A DNA stretch of 64,000 nt from Magnetococcus sp. PR-3 (GTDB lineage Bacteria; Pseudomonadota; Magnetococcia; Magnetococcales; Magnetococcaceae), in NCBI RefSeq assembly GCF_036689865.1, contig NZ_JBAHUQ010000002.1:62001-126000 (forward strand), in the 5' to 3' direction. The position numbers and the translations under genes are program-made. Below, piece by piece: positions 1 through 7,696 of this stretch. The notes under the pieces were generated by a model. The model worked only from the letters and a program-made list of their open reading frames with translations. It was not told where the DNA came from and did not search any database. Position 1 is the stretch's first letter, and each line of letters opens with the position of its first letter.

Positions 1-1275
1 ATAGACACTAAAGCTGCTTAAACTCCGCTTCATGGTACGTACGGCATCGGTCAGCTGTAGCACCTCTGAGATCATCGATTTGGTTGAGCAATCCCCCGTA
101 AGATCAAACGCTTGTATACGCTTGGTCTCTTCTACGATCAATTGAATGGGACCGGTCAACAGTTTTGAGAGCATTAAAATGGCAAAAATAGCCAGGGCAA
201 TCACCAGTGAACCGGCCAGCAGAATTTTAATGCTGTTGCGTGCAAGGGGGCCGGTTAGTTCATCTTTTCGAACCACAGCACCGACGGTCCAGTACGGGGC
301 TTGTTGCATGGTATGGAACGCCACAATATGGGTCGCTGCATCGGCCCCCAACTCAACTTCAAACTGGGTTTTTTGGTTTTTCCGCCAAGCTTTAACCGCA
401 CCTGAAACCAAAGGGTCAGCCACTTGATCAGCTTGCGCCAGTCGAACCTTATCCTCCTCTTGCACAAACCCCAACTCAGGATTGGGGTGCCCCACCAACT
501 GACCTTCTTGATTAATCAGAAAGACCTGACCAGACTCCCCAATGTTGGCATCTCTTAAAAAGCTGGAGAGTTTATCCAAGGTAATATCGGCACCAACCGT
601 ACCAATAGAGACGCCACTTTTGGTTCTAACATGTTCTGAAACCGTCAACCCCACCAGACCCGAACTGGCAAATACATAGGCTTTGGAGATTGAAATACCC
701 GACTGTTCTTTGGCTTGGATATACCACGGACGTTTACGGGGGTCATAGTTAGGCAAGCCACGATCCACCGCCAGGGTCTCACCCCATGCTTTGTAGATGA
801 TAAAACTGTCCGCTTTGTTACCTGAACTGGCATCCAACAGACGCGCGGCTGATTGAGCACCGGCTGGTAAGGGCTTTTTGGAAGGCCCCAAACTTTTAAG
901 GGAAGGGGGTAACTGGATGGTTTGGTAGAAGTGCCCTGTGGCGTCATACCCCACATAAAGACTGTAGACTTGAGGCAACGAGGCAAGCTGACGATGGAAA
1001 TAACCCAAGCCATCTACGCTCTGTAAACGTCCCTGATCGGTCCGAACCAGCTCCGTTGTTGCCTGTACCACACGCGCAACAGGTGCAATTAAATGTTCGA
1101 CATCCCGGCTGATACGCTGGGTGGAACGCTGCATAAACTCCGTTACTGTGCTGAGAATATGGGTACTGTTGCTCATATAGAGATAGCTCACCAGACCTGT
1201 GGTAAGCGTAATCATAACGGTGGCAAACGCCACAGCAATGCCAACCCGTAATTTGATCTTGTGATCCGTACCCAT
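1..1275 (-). CDS. dCache-HAMP transmembrane sensor, C-terminus beyond window
   Basis: This is a membrane signal-transduction protein of which only about 425 N-terminal residues lie in the window. The start is an ATG at 1275 with an AAGGA-type ribosome site just upstream. The visible order is a TM helix (about residues 8-32), a periplasmic double-Cache-like region (about 35-340), a second TM helix (about 342-362, motif AIFAILMLSKLL) and a HAMP-like segment. In that segment the signature IQAFDL is followed by MKRSLSSFSVY. The SFxxY ending after a HAMP-like helix is what I know from Cache-HAMP adenylate/guanylate cyclases, so a cyclase output is my best inference. An HD-GYP or other output cannot be excluded because that part is off the left edge. 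The gene stands alone, with about 1.1 kb of non-coding DNA upstream. Confidence 0.75.
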   Translation of the reverse strand, partial: MGTDHKIKLRVGIAVAFATVMITLTTGLVSYLYMSNSTHILSTVTEFMQRSTQRISRDVEHLIAPVARVVQATTELVRTDQGRLQSVDGLGYFHRQLASLPQVYSLYVGYDATGHFYQTIQLPPSLKSLGPSKKPLPAGAQSAARLLDASSGNKADSFIIYKAWGETLAVDRGLPNYDPRKRPWYIQAKEQSGISISKAYVFASSGLVGLTVSEHVRTKSGVSIGTVGADITLDKLSSFLRDANIGESGQVFLINQEGQLVGHPNPELGFVQEEDKVRLAQADQVADPLVSGAVKAWRKNQKTQFEVELGADAATHIVAFHTMQQAPYWTVGAVVRKDELTGPLARNSIKILLAGSLVIALAIFAILMLSKLLTGPIQLIVEETKRIQAFDLTGDCSTKSMISEVLQLTDAVRTMKRSLSSFSVY

Positions 1276-2286
1276 AACATCTTCCTTTTTAAACCATAAT
1301 GGAGAACCAAACTCCGCCCGGCCTTTTATGAACCAGTCAGATCATGGGGCCACACCCAACCAAACCTTGGAACGTCACTAAGACGGTGATAAAGGTTGTT
1401 AAGGCTATGGATAGAAAGAGGGATATTTTTACCAACCACCCCCATGTGGGGAAGAAAGTTTACGTGCTTTATGCTTGAAGGTCTATACAACAATACTTTG
1501 TAACATTATGTTATTTAGAATATTTTAGTACGGTTTAAGGCCATTGAATTGCAAGATTTTAAGACCACATGATTGAAAAAACTCACTAAGTTTATCTATA
1601 TACCATGTCATTCATTCTCTTTAAAAACCTGCTGGACCCGCTTTATTTATTTTGTATCTTTTTATAACAATGGCATAGGCGACCCAAAGAGTTGAATATA
1701 TGGTGGCAAAAACACCCGCCCAACCCAGAACACAACATCCTTGCAGAGGCAGCTTTGACCTCGATCAAGTTTTAAAAAAGGTGTCGACAAGTGGGAATAC
1801 GCAGTCGATTTAGAGCCTATAGAGAGCATGTCTCTTTTTGGATAATAGGTACACTTTTGCTGATAATACAGACTCTTGTGATTTTTTAGATCACCTAAAT
1901 TCATGCCACGGCTCTATAGGGCCTTCAAGCACTTGACCCTGTCTCTACTGTTCCCCCCATCACCGCAGTCAAATACGCTCTGCTACAAAGCTCTATACAC
2001 CTTATGATTTTTCTCAAATAGTCCTATGACTTATAGGGTATGATTGTCGATCATGCTCCCCCACCATTCCTACAGACAAAGTGAGGTGGCTGCCTGAATA
2101 CCAGTAGATCAGGTTGAACCCACACATGGCTAAGGCCGTACGCCATCGGTTCTATGAAGTTTGCTCGTGAACCTCCATTAAACCAAGGAGAAGTATGGCT
2201 GGTTTAGAGCGATCAACCCGCCAGAACCCATACACGATTAATGGGCACGGTCGTAAGAGAAGGTAAGCCGTGACAAGCACACACAG
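1276..2286. other. Long intergenic region without a supported gene
   Basis: About 1 kb separates the sensor gene from def. An 80-codon reading frame on the minus strand (1662-1904) has no recognisable domain or good ribosome site and I do not call it. The part from about 2090 to 2290 looks more structured. It holds a short frame with a good ribosome site (2195-2266) and ends in a very strong hairpin, so a small RNA or peptide gene is possible. The promoter of the sensor gene should lie in 1290-1600, but I cannot point to convincing boxes. Confidence 0.5.
2195..2266 (+). CDS. possible 23-residue small ORF
   Basis: An ATG at 2195 is preceded by AAGGAG at a proper distance and opens 23 codons ending with TAA at 2264-2266. 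The peptide is very basic near its end (GRKRR) and matches nothing I recognise. It lies about 20 bp upstream of the 24-bp hairpin. The only support is the ribosome site, so this may be chance or part of an RNA gene. Confidence 0.2.
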   Translation: MAGLERSTRQNPYTINGHGRKRR

Positions 2287-2340
2287 CTATCCCTCTCATT
2301 CGGCATGGTAGGCTCTTACCATGCCGAATGAGAGGGATAG
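2287..2340. repeat. perfect 24-bp inverted repeat (hairpin)
   Basis: Arms 2287-2310 and 2317-2340 are exact reverse complements with a 6-nt loop (GGCTCT). The left arm begins CTATCCCTCTCATT. There is no T-run on either side, so it is not a textbook Rho-independent terminator. It sits 35 bp beyond the def stop codon and could end or stabilise the def transcript, or end a small RNA coming from the other side. Confidence 0.8.
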
Positions 2341-2374
2341 AATGTTCGACCTACCCGCTAAAAAAGCAGCCTAT

Positions 2375-2911
2375 TCAGCCCTTTTTCTTACGCTTTTTCT
2401 GATACACCTTACGCGGAAAAAGATCAGCTTTACGACTCACCACCCGATCGGTGAAGAGCTTACCCTCCAGATGGTCCATCTCATGTTGCACCACACGGGC
2501 CTCAAAGCTGGTAAAGTGAATGACCTGCTCATCGCCATGACGATCCTGAAATTGCACCGAAACATCCGTCGCACGCATGACATTACCGGTATAATCAGGC
2601 ACCGACATACACCCTTCTCGTGCGGTGTCCATGCCCTCCCAGCTTAAAATTTCCGGGTTGCACATAATCAGCTCACCATGGTGATCCTCGGGTGGCTTCC
2701 GGGCCAAACCACAGTTGACCACCACCATGCGTATGGCTTTGTTCACCTGGGGAGATGCCAGCCCCACACAGCCAGGGGCATGCTCAGTGGTTTCAATAAG
2801 ATCATCAACAAAGTTCTGAAACTCAGGATCGCTAAAATCCTCAGGCTCCAGGGTCCGACAAGGCTGTAGCAAGCGCTCATCGGGATAGACCAATACATCC
2901 AAAATCGCCAT
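2375..2911 (-). CDS. def: peptide deformylase
   Basis: Removes the N-formyl group from nascent proteins in the cytoplasm, as a metal-dependent (usually Fe2+) hydrolase. The 178-residue length is typical. The three family motifs are present: GLASPQ (variant of GLAAPQ), EGCMSVP carrying the metal-binding Cys, and HEMDH (residues 143-147), whose two His bind metal and whose Glu is catalytic. The C-terminus is a lysine-rich tail. The gene follows an ACT-domain gene with only 12 bp between them, so the two are probably co-transcribed. A strong hairpin lies just downstream. The identification is secure. Deformylase genes more often sit beside fmt, and no fmt is seen here. Confidence 0.96.
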   Translation of the reverse strand: MAILDVLVYPDERLLQPCRTLEPEDFSDPEFQNFVDDLIETTEHAPGCVGLASPQVNKAIRMVVVNCGLARKPPEDHHGELIMCNPEILSWEGMDTAREGCMSVPDYTGNVMRATDVSVQFQDRHGDEQVIHFTSFEARVVQHEMDHLEGKLFTDRVVSRKADLFPRKVYQKKRKKKG

Positions 2912-2923
2912 GATGGACTCTTT

Positions 2924-3469
2924 TTACAGTTCAAAAACATCACCAGCACGCAGAGAGATCTCCACATGCAGACGGGAAGCCAGCTCACCAAGAGCGGTAC
3001 GTAAAACCTCAGGCTCTTTGACCGCTTCAACCTCAATATTAATGATATAGATGGGTCGCCCTGGCACACCACCGGTGTGGGTATGCATATCGACAATATT
3101 CACCGACTTATCGGCCAGAAGTTGGGCCACATGGTAGACAATACCTGGACGGTCAGCCCCTAAGACATTAATGAGAAAGCTCTCTTCCTCATCCACATCC
3201 TCTGGCTCTTCAACCTGGGCTTCGGTGAGCTCTGTAATGAGATGGGCCAGCTCAAAACGTATAACCACCGGCTTGAGTTTGGCCTCCAACTTTTCACAGA
3301 TCACATCTTCTGGGGGACTGAGTACCAGCATGATGGTAAATTGACCGGAAAGCCGGGTCATGCTGGAGTCCTCAATATTGCAGCCGGTTTCAAACAGTAC
3401 CCGGGTTACCTCTGCCACAATCCCTGGACGATCCTGACCGGACAGTTGCAATAATACATATTTTGCCAT
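2924..3469 (-). CDS. tandem ACT-domain protein, GcvR-like regulator
   Basis: This 181-residue cytoplasmic protein is made of two ACT domains. The first (about 1-85) opens with SGQDRPGIVAEVTRVL and the second (about 100-175) with LGADRPGIVYHVAQLL. An acidic linker (VEEPEDVDEEE) joins them. ACT domains bind amino acids or similar ligands. GcvR-type proteins with this architecture act on the glycine cleavage regulator, but no gcv gene is nearby, so that role is only inferred. I chose the ATG at 3469 because AAGGG lies about 8 nt upstream and the ACT fold starts right there. An upstream ATG at 3517 would add 16 residues that do not look conserved. Probable operon with def. Confidence 0.85.
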   Translation of the reverse strand: MAKYVLLQLSGQDRPGIVAEVTRVLFETGCNIEDSSMTRLSGQFTIMLVLSPPEDVICEKLEAKLKPVVIRFELAHLITELTEAQVEEPEDVDEEESFLINVLGADRPGIVYHVAQLLADKSVNIVDMHTHTGGVPGRPIYIINIEVEAVKEPEVLRTALGELASRLHVEISLRAGDVFEL

Positions 3470-3795
3470 GGCGCGACCCTTGCTTATTGAAGGATGGAAG
3501 ACCATCATAGGCAGCAACAGACCAATGCTAACACATGCTGTTTTTGCCGGATGTATCTTTTATAAACCATTGAAAGTCGTCACACTTTCATAGGGCATGC
3601 GGCATGTTATCGGTTAACCCTGGACGGGAAAAACCGAAAAAACATTGGCACGCAGGCCCAGCCGTTGTCAAAAAACGGATGCACAGAATAACGCAGGCGC
3701 ACAGGGGGTTAAAGCGGAAACGCACCACCCACGTCGCTGCAAGAAACCGTACCGGCAAGGGTACGGTCGGATCCTAAGGATAGGGAGCCTTTGCC

Positions 3796-4860
3796 ATGAG
3801 TGGCGCAATCAGTCGTGAACAGCAGTTTCTCATCAACTTCGGCGGCATCATTATGGTGCTGATCGTTGGTGTGGTGGTTTATCAAATGTTTACCGGTGGC
3901 GGTGATGTCATGCTGGCGGACATGAGCCCTCAACGCCCCGTGGTGCAGGTGACCCGGCCAGGTGGTGAAGGGCTGGAAGTGAATAAGGATGCTGGCAGCC
4001 AACCAAAATCCTGGCTGGACTCCAAGCAACCAGCACGCATTTTTTCACCCCCTGCACAAAACCCTGCCCCCCAAAAAGTAGAGCCTCCTGCCGATCAGGT
4101 ACGCAGCATTAAAGCCCCAGCTGAACTGCAAGCCAGCTGGAATGGCCAACCCCTGAAACCTCTGCGCCAGGATGAGATGAATTTATCCCCCACCAAAACC
4201 CCGGCTGGTACACAATCGGTATCGGTCATGGAAGGTGGACGGGCCACAGGTGCACAAATGCCTAAAAACAAGCCTGAACCCGTGGTTCCTGCCCCTCCCG
4301 CGTTCAAGCCTGCCCCGCTGTCGGTGGCACCCCGTAAAGTACGGTTGAGTGCCCCACAAGCCCCCGTACCTGTACCGAGCCGTCAGGTGACACAGATACG
4401 CCGACCTGCCCCCACACAGGCGGTTCGTAACCAGGCACCCGCACAGGTTCAACCACCGCGTCGTGCCCCCATACAACCAGCGTATACCATGCCCCCTCAG
4501 GTGGCAAAGACACCCTCTTTACCCAGCATGAGGCCCATACAACCAAACCGTGCCCCCGCACAGACTTTCCGAATTCCACCACAAAATGTGGCTCCAGCAG
4601 CCCCAAGGGGTGGATACTCGGTGCAAGTCAGTTCATTCTCAGATAATATGCGTGCCAGTGGGCTACGTCAGCGGTTAGGATCGTTACCCTTTAATGGTCA
4701 AAATCTGCCGGTTCATGTAACCACCGCAGCGGTTAAAGGGAAAACCTACTATCGGGTTCGACTGGGCCCCTTCCCCAACCGGGAAGTCGCCAATCAGGCG
4801 CGCCTCTATTTACAGCAACGCACAGGTCAGAGCGGCCAGATCGTCGCACCTGGCCGGTAA
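3796..4860 (+). CDS. SPOR-domain membrane protein
   Basis: A 354-residue bitopic inner-membrane protein. Residues 1-11 are cytoplasmic and about 12-32 form one TM helix (GGIIMVLIVGVVVYQMF). A long periplasmic linker very rich in Pro, Ala and Gln follows (about 40-270). The C-terminal 80 residues form a SPOR domain, with YSVQVSSFSDNMRASGLRQRL at its start and YYRVRLGPFPNREVANQA near its end. SPOR domains bind glycan strands lacking stem peptides, which concentrates such proteins at the division septum. The linker presumably spans the cell wall. The gene is 51 bp upstream of ccmA on the same strand, but there is no functional reason to join them. The low-complexity linker will vary in length between relatives. 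Confidence 0.88.
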   Translation: MSGAISREQQFLINFGGIIMVLIVGVVVYQMFTGGGDVMLADMSPQRPVVQVTRPGGEGLEVNKDAGSQPKSWLDSKQPARIFSPPAQNPAPQKVEPPADQVRSIKAPAELQASWNGQPLKPLRQDEMNLSPTKTPAGTQSVSVMEGGRATGAQMPKNKPEPVVPAPPAFKPAPLSVAPRKVRLSAPQAPVPVPSRQVTQIRRPAPTQAVRNQAPAQVQPPRRAPIQPAYTMPPQVAKTPSLPSMRPIQPNRAPAQTFRIPPQNVAPAAPRGGYSVQVSSFSDNMRASGLRQRLGSLPFNGQNLPVHVTTAAVKGKTYYRVRLGPFPNREVANQARLYLQQRTGQSGQIVAPGR

Positions 4861-4911
4861 TCACCCGACCGGAATCCATTCAGCTTCCAGTCGGTCAATT
4901 GAAAGTGTTCC

Positions 4912-5598
4912 ATGGCTCGACTGGAAGTTGAAAATATTCATTACGGGTTTGGTCGGCATAAGGTCCTAAAAGGGATCAATCTCACCGCAGATGATGGGGA
5001 CTGCCTGGTCCTCTTTGGTGTCAACGGTGCGGGCAAATCTACCTTTCTTAATATTCTCGCCTTACGTTATCGGCAAAAAAAGGGATCCTACCGCCTTAAT
5101 GGACAAGAGGTGTGGGACGATCCGGATCATAGCCGCAGTCAAATGGTGACCATTGGCCACCATAGTCATCTCTATGGTCATCTCACCCCATTGGAAAATC
5201 TGCAGTTCTTTGCGGATATGCGGGAACTTGAACTCTCCGATGAGCAGATCAAACAGACCATTCGCGATGTCGGTTTAAGCCGCTTTATACACCGCCCTGT
5301 GCGGGGCTTTTCAGCTGGCATGCGCAAACGGGTGGCCCTGGCACGGGTACTGTTGGCTAAACCTCCCTTACTACTGCTGGATGAACCTTATTCTGCTCTG
5401 GATCACCAGGGTGTGGTGTGGTTAAACAAAATCCTCAATCAATACATTAAAGATGGCGGCACCCTGATCATTGTGACCCATGATCCAGATCGTGTGTCTG
5501 CGCTCCCCTATCAGGCCTATCGGGTGAGCAAAGGATTACTCATGCCCGACACGGTGGATGCCGACTTTAGTGAAGAAGAGGAGATGCAGATATGTTAA
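4912..5598 (+). CDS. ccmA: cytochrome c biogenesis ABC ATPase CcmA
   Basis: ATP-binding subunit of the CcmABCD complex, which releases holo-CcmE (heme-loaded) at the inner membrane. The 228 residues contain Walker A GVNGAGKST, ABC signature FSAGMRKRVALAR, Walker B LLLLDEPYSALD and the H-loop VTHD. The following genes ccmB to ccmH make the family assignment firm. The gene overlaps ccmB by 7 bp, suggesting translational coupling. It starts the ccm run after a 51-bp gap from the SPOR gene. Confidence 0.96.
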   Translation: MARLEVENIHYGFGRHKVLKGINLTADDGDCLVLFGVNGAGKSTFLNILALRYRQKKGSYRLNGQEVWDDPDHSRSQMVTIGHHSHLYGHLTPLENLQFFADMRELELSDEQIKQTIRDVGLSRFIHRPVRGFSAGMRKRVALARVLLAKPPLLLLDEPYSALDHQGVVWLNKILNQYIKDGGTLIIVTHDPDRVSALPYQAYRVSKGLLMPDTVDADFSEEEEMQIC

Positions 5599-6257
5599 AG
5601 GCTGCTTACCGCATCGCCTGGAAAGATGTCATGGGGGATTTCCGCCGTCGGGCCACCCTCTCATCTATGCTCTTTTTTGCCATTTCAGTGTTGGTCGTGT
5701 TTCAGGCCGCATTGGAACCCAACCGGGTTGAGGCCTTGCGCCTTATGCCGGGTCTGTTGTGGATTACAGTACTCTTTACCTCTCTGGTCGGTTTAGGCCG
5801 TGTATTCCAAGCTGAAGAGGAAGATGGCGCACTGGAAGGGCTGTTAATGTCACCGGTGCCAAGAGGAATTATCTTCCTTGGAAAATGGTGGGGGAACCTA
5901 ATCCTGACCATTTTGGTCGAAATTCTGCTGCTACCCATGATGATGATCTTGCTCAATGTGGATGCATGGGATAGGGTGCATCTTATCTTCGGCATTCTGT
6001 TGCTGGGAACATTGGGTCTAACTGGGCTTGGCGTACTGCTTGCCGCCATGACCCAAACCGCCCGTTCTCGGGAGACATTGCTGGCACTGCTGCTGATTCC
6101 ACTGGTGGTGCCCCTGCTGATTGCCGGCGTACAAGCAACCTCTGCCGTTATTGGAACGGTGGCTGACAGTGCTTCATGGTTGCAATTGATGATAATTTTT
6201 GATGTGGTCTACCTTTCTCTAGTGCCCTGGGCCTTCGGTTGGCTGGTGGAGGAGTAA
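5592..6257 (+). CDS. ccmB: heme exporter membrane subunit CcmB
   Basis: A 221-residue polytopic membrane protein with about six hydrophobic segments. It is the transmembrane partner of CcmA in the CcmABCD complex of System I cytochrome c maturation. The N-terminal stretch AWKDVMGDFRRRATLSSMLFF and the segment EEDGALEGLLMSPVPRG are typical of CcmB. It overlaps ccmA at its start, and its stop codon shares bases with the ccmC start (TAATG). Translation is therefore probably coupled along the operon. Confidence 0.95.
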   Translation: MLKAAYRIAWKDVMGDFRRRATLSSMLFFAISVLVVFQAALEPNRVEALRLMPGLLWITVLFTSLVGLGRVFQAEEEDGALEGLLMSPVPRGIIFLGKWWGNLILTILVEILLLPMMMILLNVDAWDRVHLIFGILLLGTLGLTGLGVLLAAMTQTARSRETLLALLLIPLVVPLLIAGVQATSAVIGTVADSASWLQLMIIFDVVYLSLVPWAFGWLVEE

Positions 6258-6946
6258 TGTTCAAGGATTTAAGTAAGATTCAACGCCTGCTTGGCTTCGC
6301 ATTTATTGGCGTATTGCTGGCAGGTTTGGGGCTGGTATGGAGTGCCCCGGCAGACTTTCAACAAGGATATTCGGTACGCATTCTCTATGTGCATGTACCT
6401 TCAGCAAAAATGGCACTTTTGTGCTATATCGCTCTAACCATCTCCAGTATCTGGGTATTGGCACGTGGTTCTGAAAGAGCGGATATCTTCTCCGAAGCCA
6501 TGGTTGGTGTGGGTGCTGCCTTTACGGCCTGTACCCTGGCATCTGGCTCCATCTGGGGTAAACCCATGTGGGGAACCTGGTGGGCTTGGGATGCACGCCT
6601 GACCTCTATGTTGGTGTTGCTCATCATCTATGTGGGTCTTATGGCGCTACGTGGTGCGTTTGATGATCCACGCAAAGCAGCCAAGGCCACGGCGGTTATG
6701 GCGATTATTGGTGCCGTAGACCTGCCCATTATCCACTTCTCTGTAAAATGGTGGCGTACCCTCCACCAGCCCCCATCCTTTGATGGGGCATCCGGCATGA
6801 TCCATATCGATAAGTCGATGTTGCTGCCTTTGGGCAGTATGACCGCTGCTTTTATGTTGCTGGTGACTTATCTGCTGGTTCTACGTTATCGTATGGTCTC
6901 CATGCGCCGTAGACTGGAAGAGCTGGAAACAGAGGGGATTGAATAA
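6257..6946 (+). CDS. ccmC: heme-handling membrane protein CcmC
   Basis: CcmC loads heme onto CcmE on the periplasmic face. It is a multi-TM protein of the heme-handling family, and the tryptophan-rich WWD signature appears as WGTWWAWDARLTS. Conserved His residues sit in the flanking loops (HVPSAK, IHFSVKWW). I use the ATG at 6257, which overlaps the ccmB stop (TAATG) and follows GGAGG. A GTG 18 bp upstream would add six unlikely residues. The product is 229 residues. Its stop overlaps the ccmD start in the same way. Confidence 0.95.
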   Translation: MFKDLSKIQRLLGFAFIGVLLAGLGLVWSAPADFQQGYSVRILYVHVPSAKMALLCYIALTISSIWVLARGSERADIFSEAMVGVGAAFTACTLASGSIWGKPMWGTWWAWDARLTSMLVLLIIYVGLMALRGAFDDPRKAAKATAVMAIIGAVDLPIIHFSVKWWRTLHQPPSFDGASGMIHIDKSMLLPLGSMTAAFMLLVTYLLVLRYRMVSMRRRLEELETEGIE

Positions 6947-7089
6947 TGGAATATATGGAGTATGTCATCGGCGTGTATGGTGTCATTACCGCTATTCTTG
7001 GTGGTGCTGCAGTTCTGTGGCGTAACCAATTAAAACAGCTCAAACAACGTTTGGAAGAAGAACAGGAGGCTCAGACCGATGAAGGGTGA
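6946..7089 (+). CDS. ccmD: heme exporter small subunit CcmD
   Basis: A 47-residue protein with one TM helix (about residues 6-24, VIGVYGVITAILGGAAVLW) followed by a charged helix (KQLKQRLEEEQEAQ). This is the usual size and layout of CcmD, which joins CcmABC and is needed to release holo-CcmE. The start ATG overlaps the ccmC stop (TAATG) and the last 11 bp overlap ccmE. Position between ccmC and ccmE and the topology carry the call, because the sequence is too short for strong motif evidence. Confidence 0.9.
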   Translation: MEYMEYVIGVYGVITAILGGAAVLWRNQLKQLKQRLEEEQEAQTDEG

Positions 7090-7549
7090 TTATAAAGAGC
7101 GGATGCGCAAAAAAAAGCTGATGCTGATCGCAACACTGGTTTTGGTAGGCGGCGCCCTACTGACCCTGGTGTTCCAATCCTTCACCGGCGCCATGGTTTA
7201 CTTCCACACCCCGACTGAGATGGTGGAAAAATCCACTGATCTGGTGGGTAAAAAAGTACGCATTGGTGGTATGGTCCAAGCAGGTACCTTAAAACGCAAA
7301 GAGGGTACCCTGGAGATCAGTTTTGATGTCACCGATGGTGAGACCATGATCCCGGTCTACTACAAAGGGGTTACCCCGGATCTGTTCCGGGAAGGTCAGG
7401 GCGTTGTGGTTGAAGGTGAATGGGAGAGCAAAACACTCTTCACAGCCCACACCATTCTGGCTAAACATTCCGAGGATTATATGCCGGTTGAGATGTCCGA
7501 AGAGGCCATCAGTAAATCCCGCGAAAATATCCTCAAATCTCTGCAATAA
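7079..7549 (+). CDS. ccmE: periplasmic heme chaperone CcmE
   Basis: CcmE binds heme covalently and carries it to the CcmF/H ligase. The 156 residues comprise a short basic N-terminus, one membrane anchor (about 14-34) and a periplasmic OB-fold domain. The heme-binding motif is AKHSEDYMP, with the attachment histidine at residue 130 and the Tyr four positions on. The domain begins with FHTPTEM and has the expected VRIGGMV strand. The ATG at 7079 lies inside ccmD, which implies coupled translation. A 147-bp gap with a hairpin separates it from ccmF. Confidence 0.96.
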   Translation: MKGDYKERMRKKKLMLIATLVLVGGALLTLVFQSFTGAMVYFHTPTEMVEKSTDLVGKKVRIGGMVQAGTLKRKEGTLEISFDVTDGETMIPVYYKGVTPDLFREGQGVVVEGEWESKTLFTAHTILAKHSEDYMPVEMSEEAISKSRENILKSLQ

Positions 7550-7597
7550 CAAACCGAGCGTCTGTTTCGAGCATGTCTAGCAGATCATAGGTGTCTC

Positions 7598-7628
7598 AAC
7601 CCTGGCTGATCTTGAATTGGCCAGGGTT
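7598..7628. repeat. hairpin in the ccmE-ccmF gap
   Basis: AACCCTGGC (7598-7606) pairs perfectly with GCCAGGGTT (7620-7628) around a 13-nt loop. It lies in the only sizeable gap of the ccm operon (7550-7696). It has no T-run and may be an mRNA processing or stability element rather than a terminator. Confidence 0.4.
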
Positions 7629-7696
7629 TGACCACATTTTAGCCAAGACATACGCTTTAAACAGACGATAGCATCGGCCTGCTGGAGCCGTGAACT

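Noticed and set aside
1662-1904. 80-codon minus-strand reading frame
   Set aside because: No domain, no good ribosome site, composition like the surrounding non-coding DNA.
2090-2290. Known riboswitch, tmRNA or group II intron domain upstream of the hairpin
   Set aside because: I compared it from memory with tmRNA, RNase P, 4.5S and intron domain V patterns and found no match.
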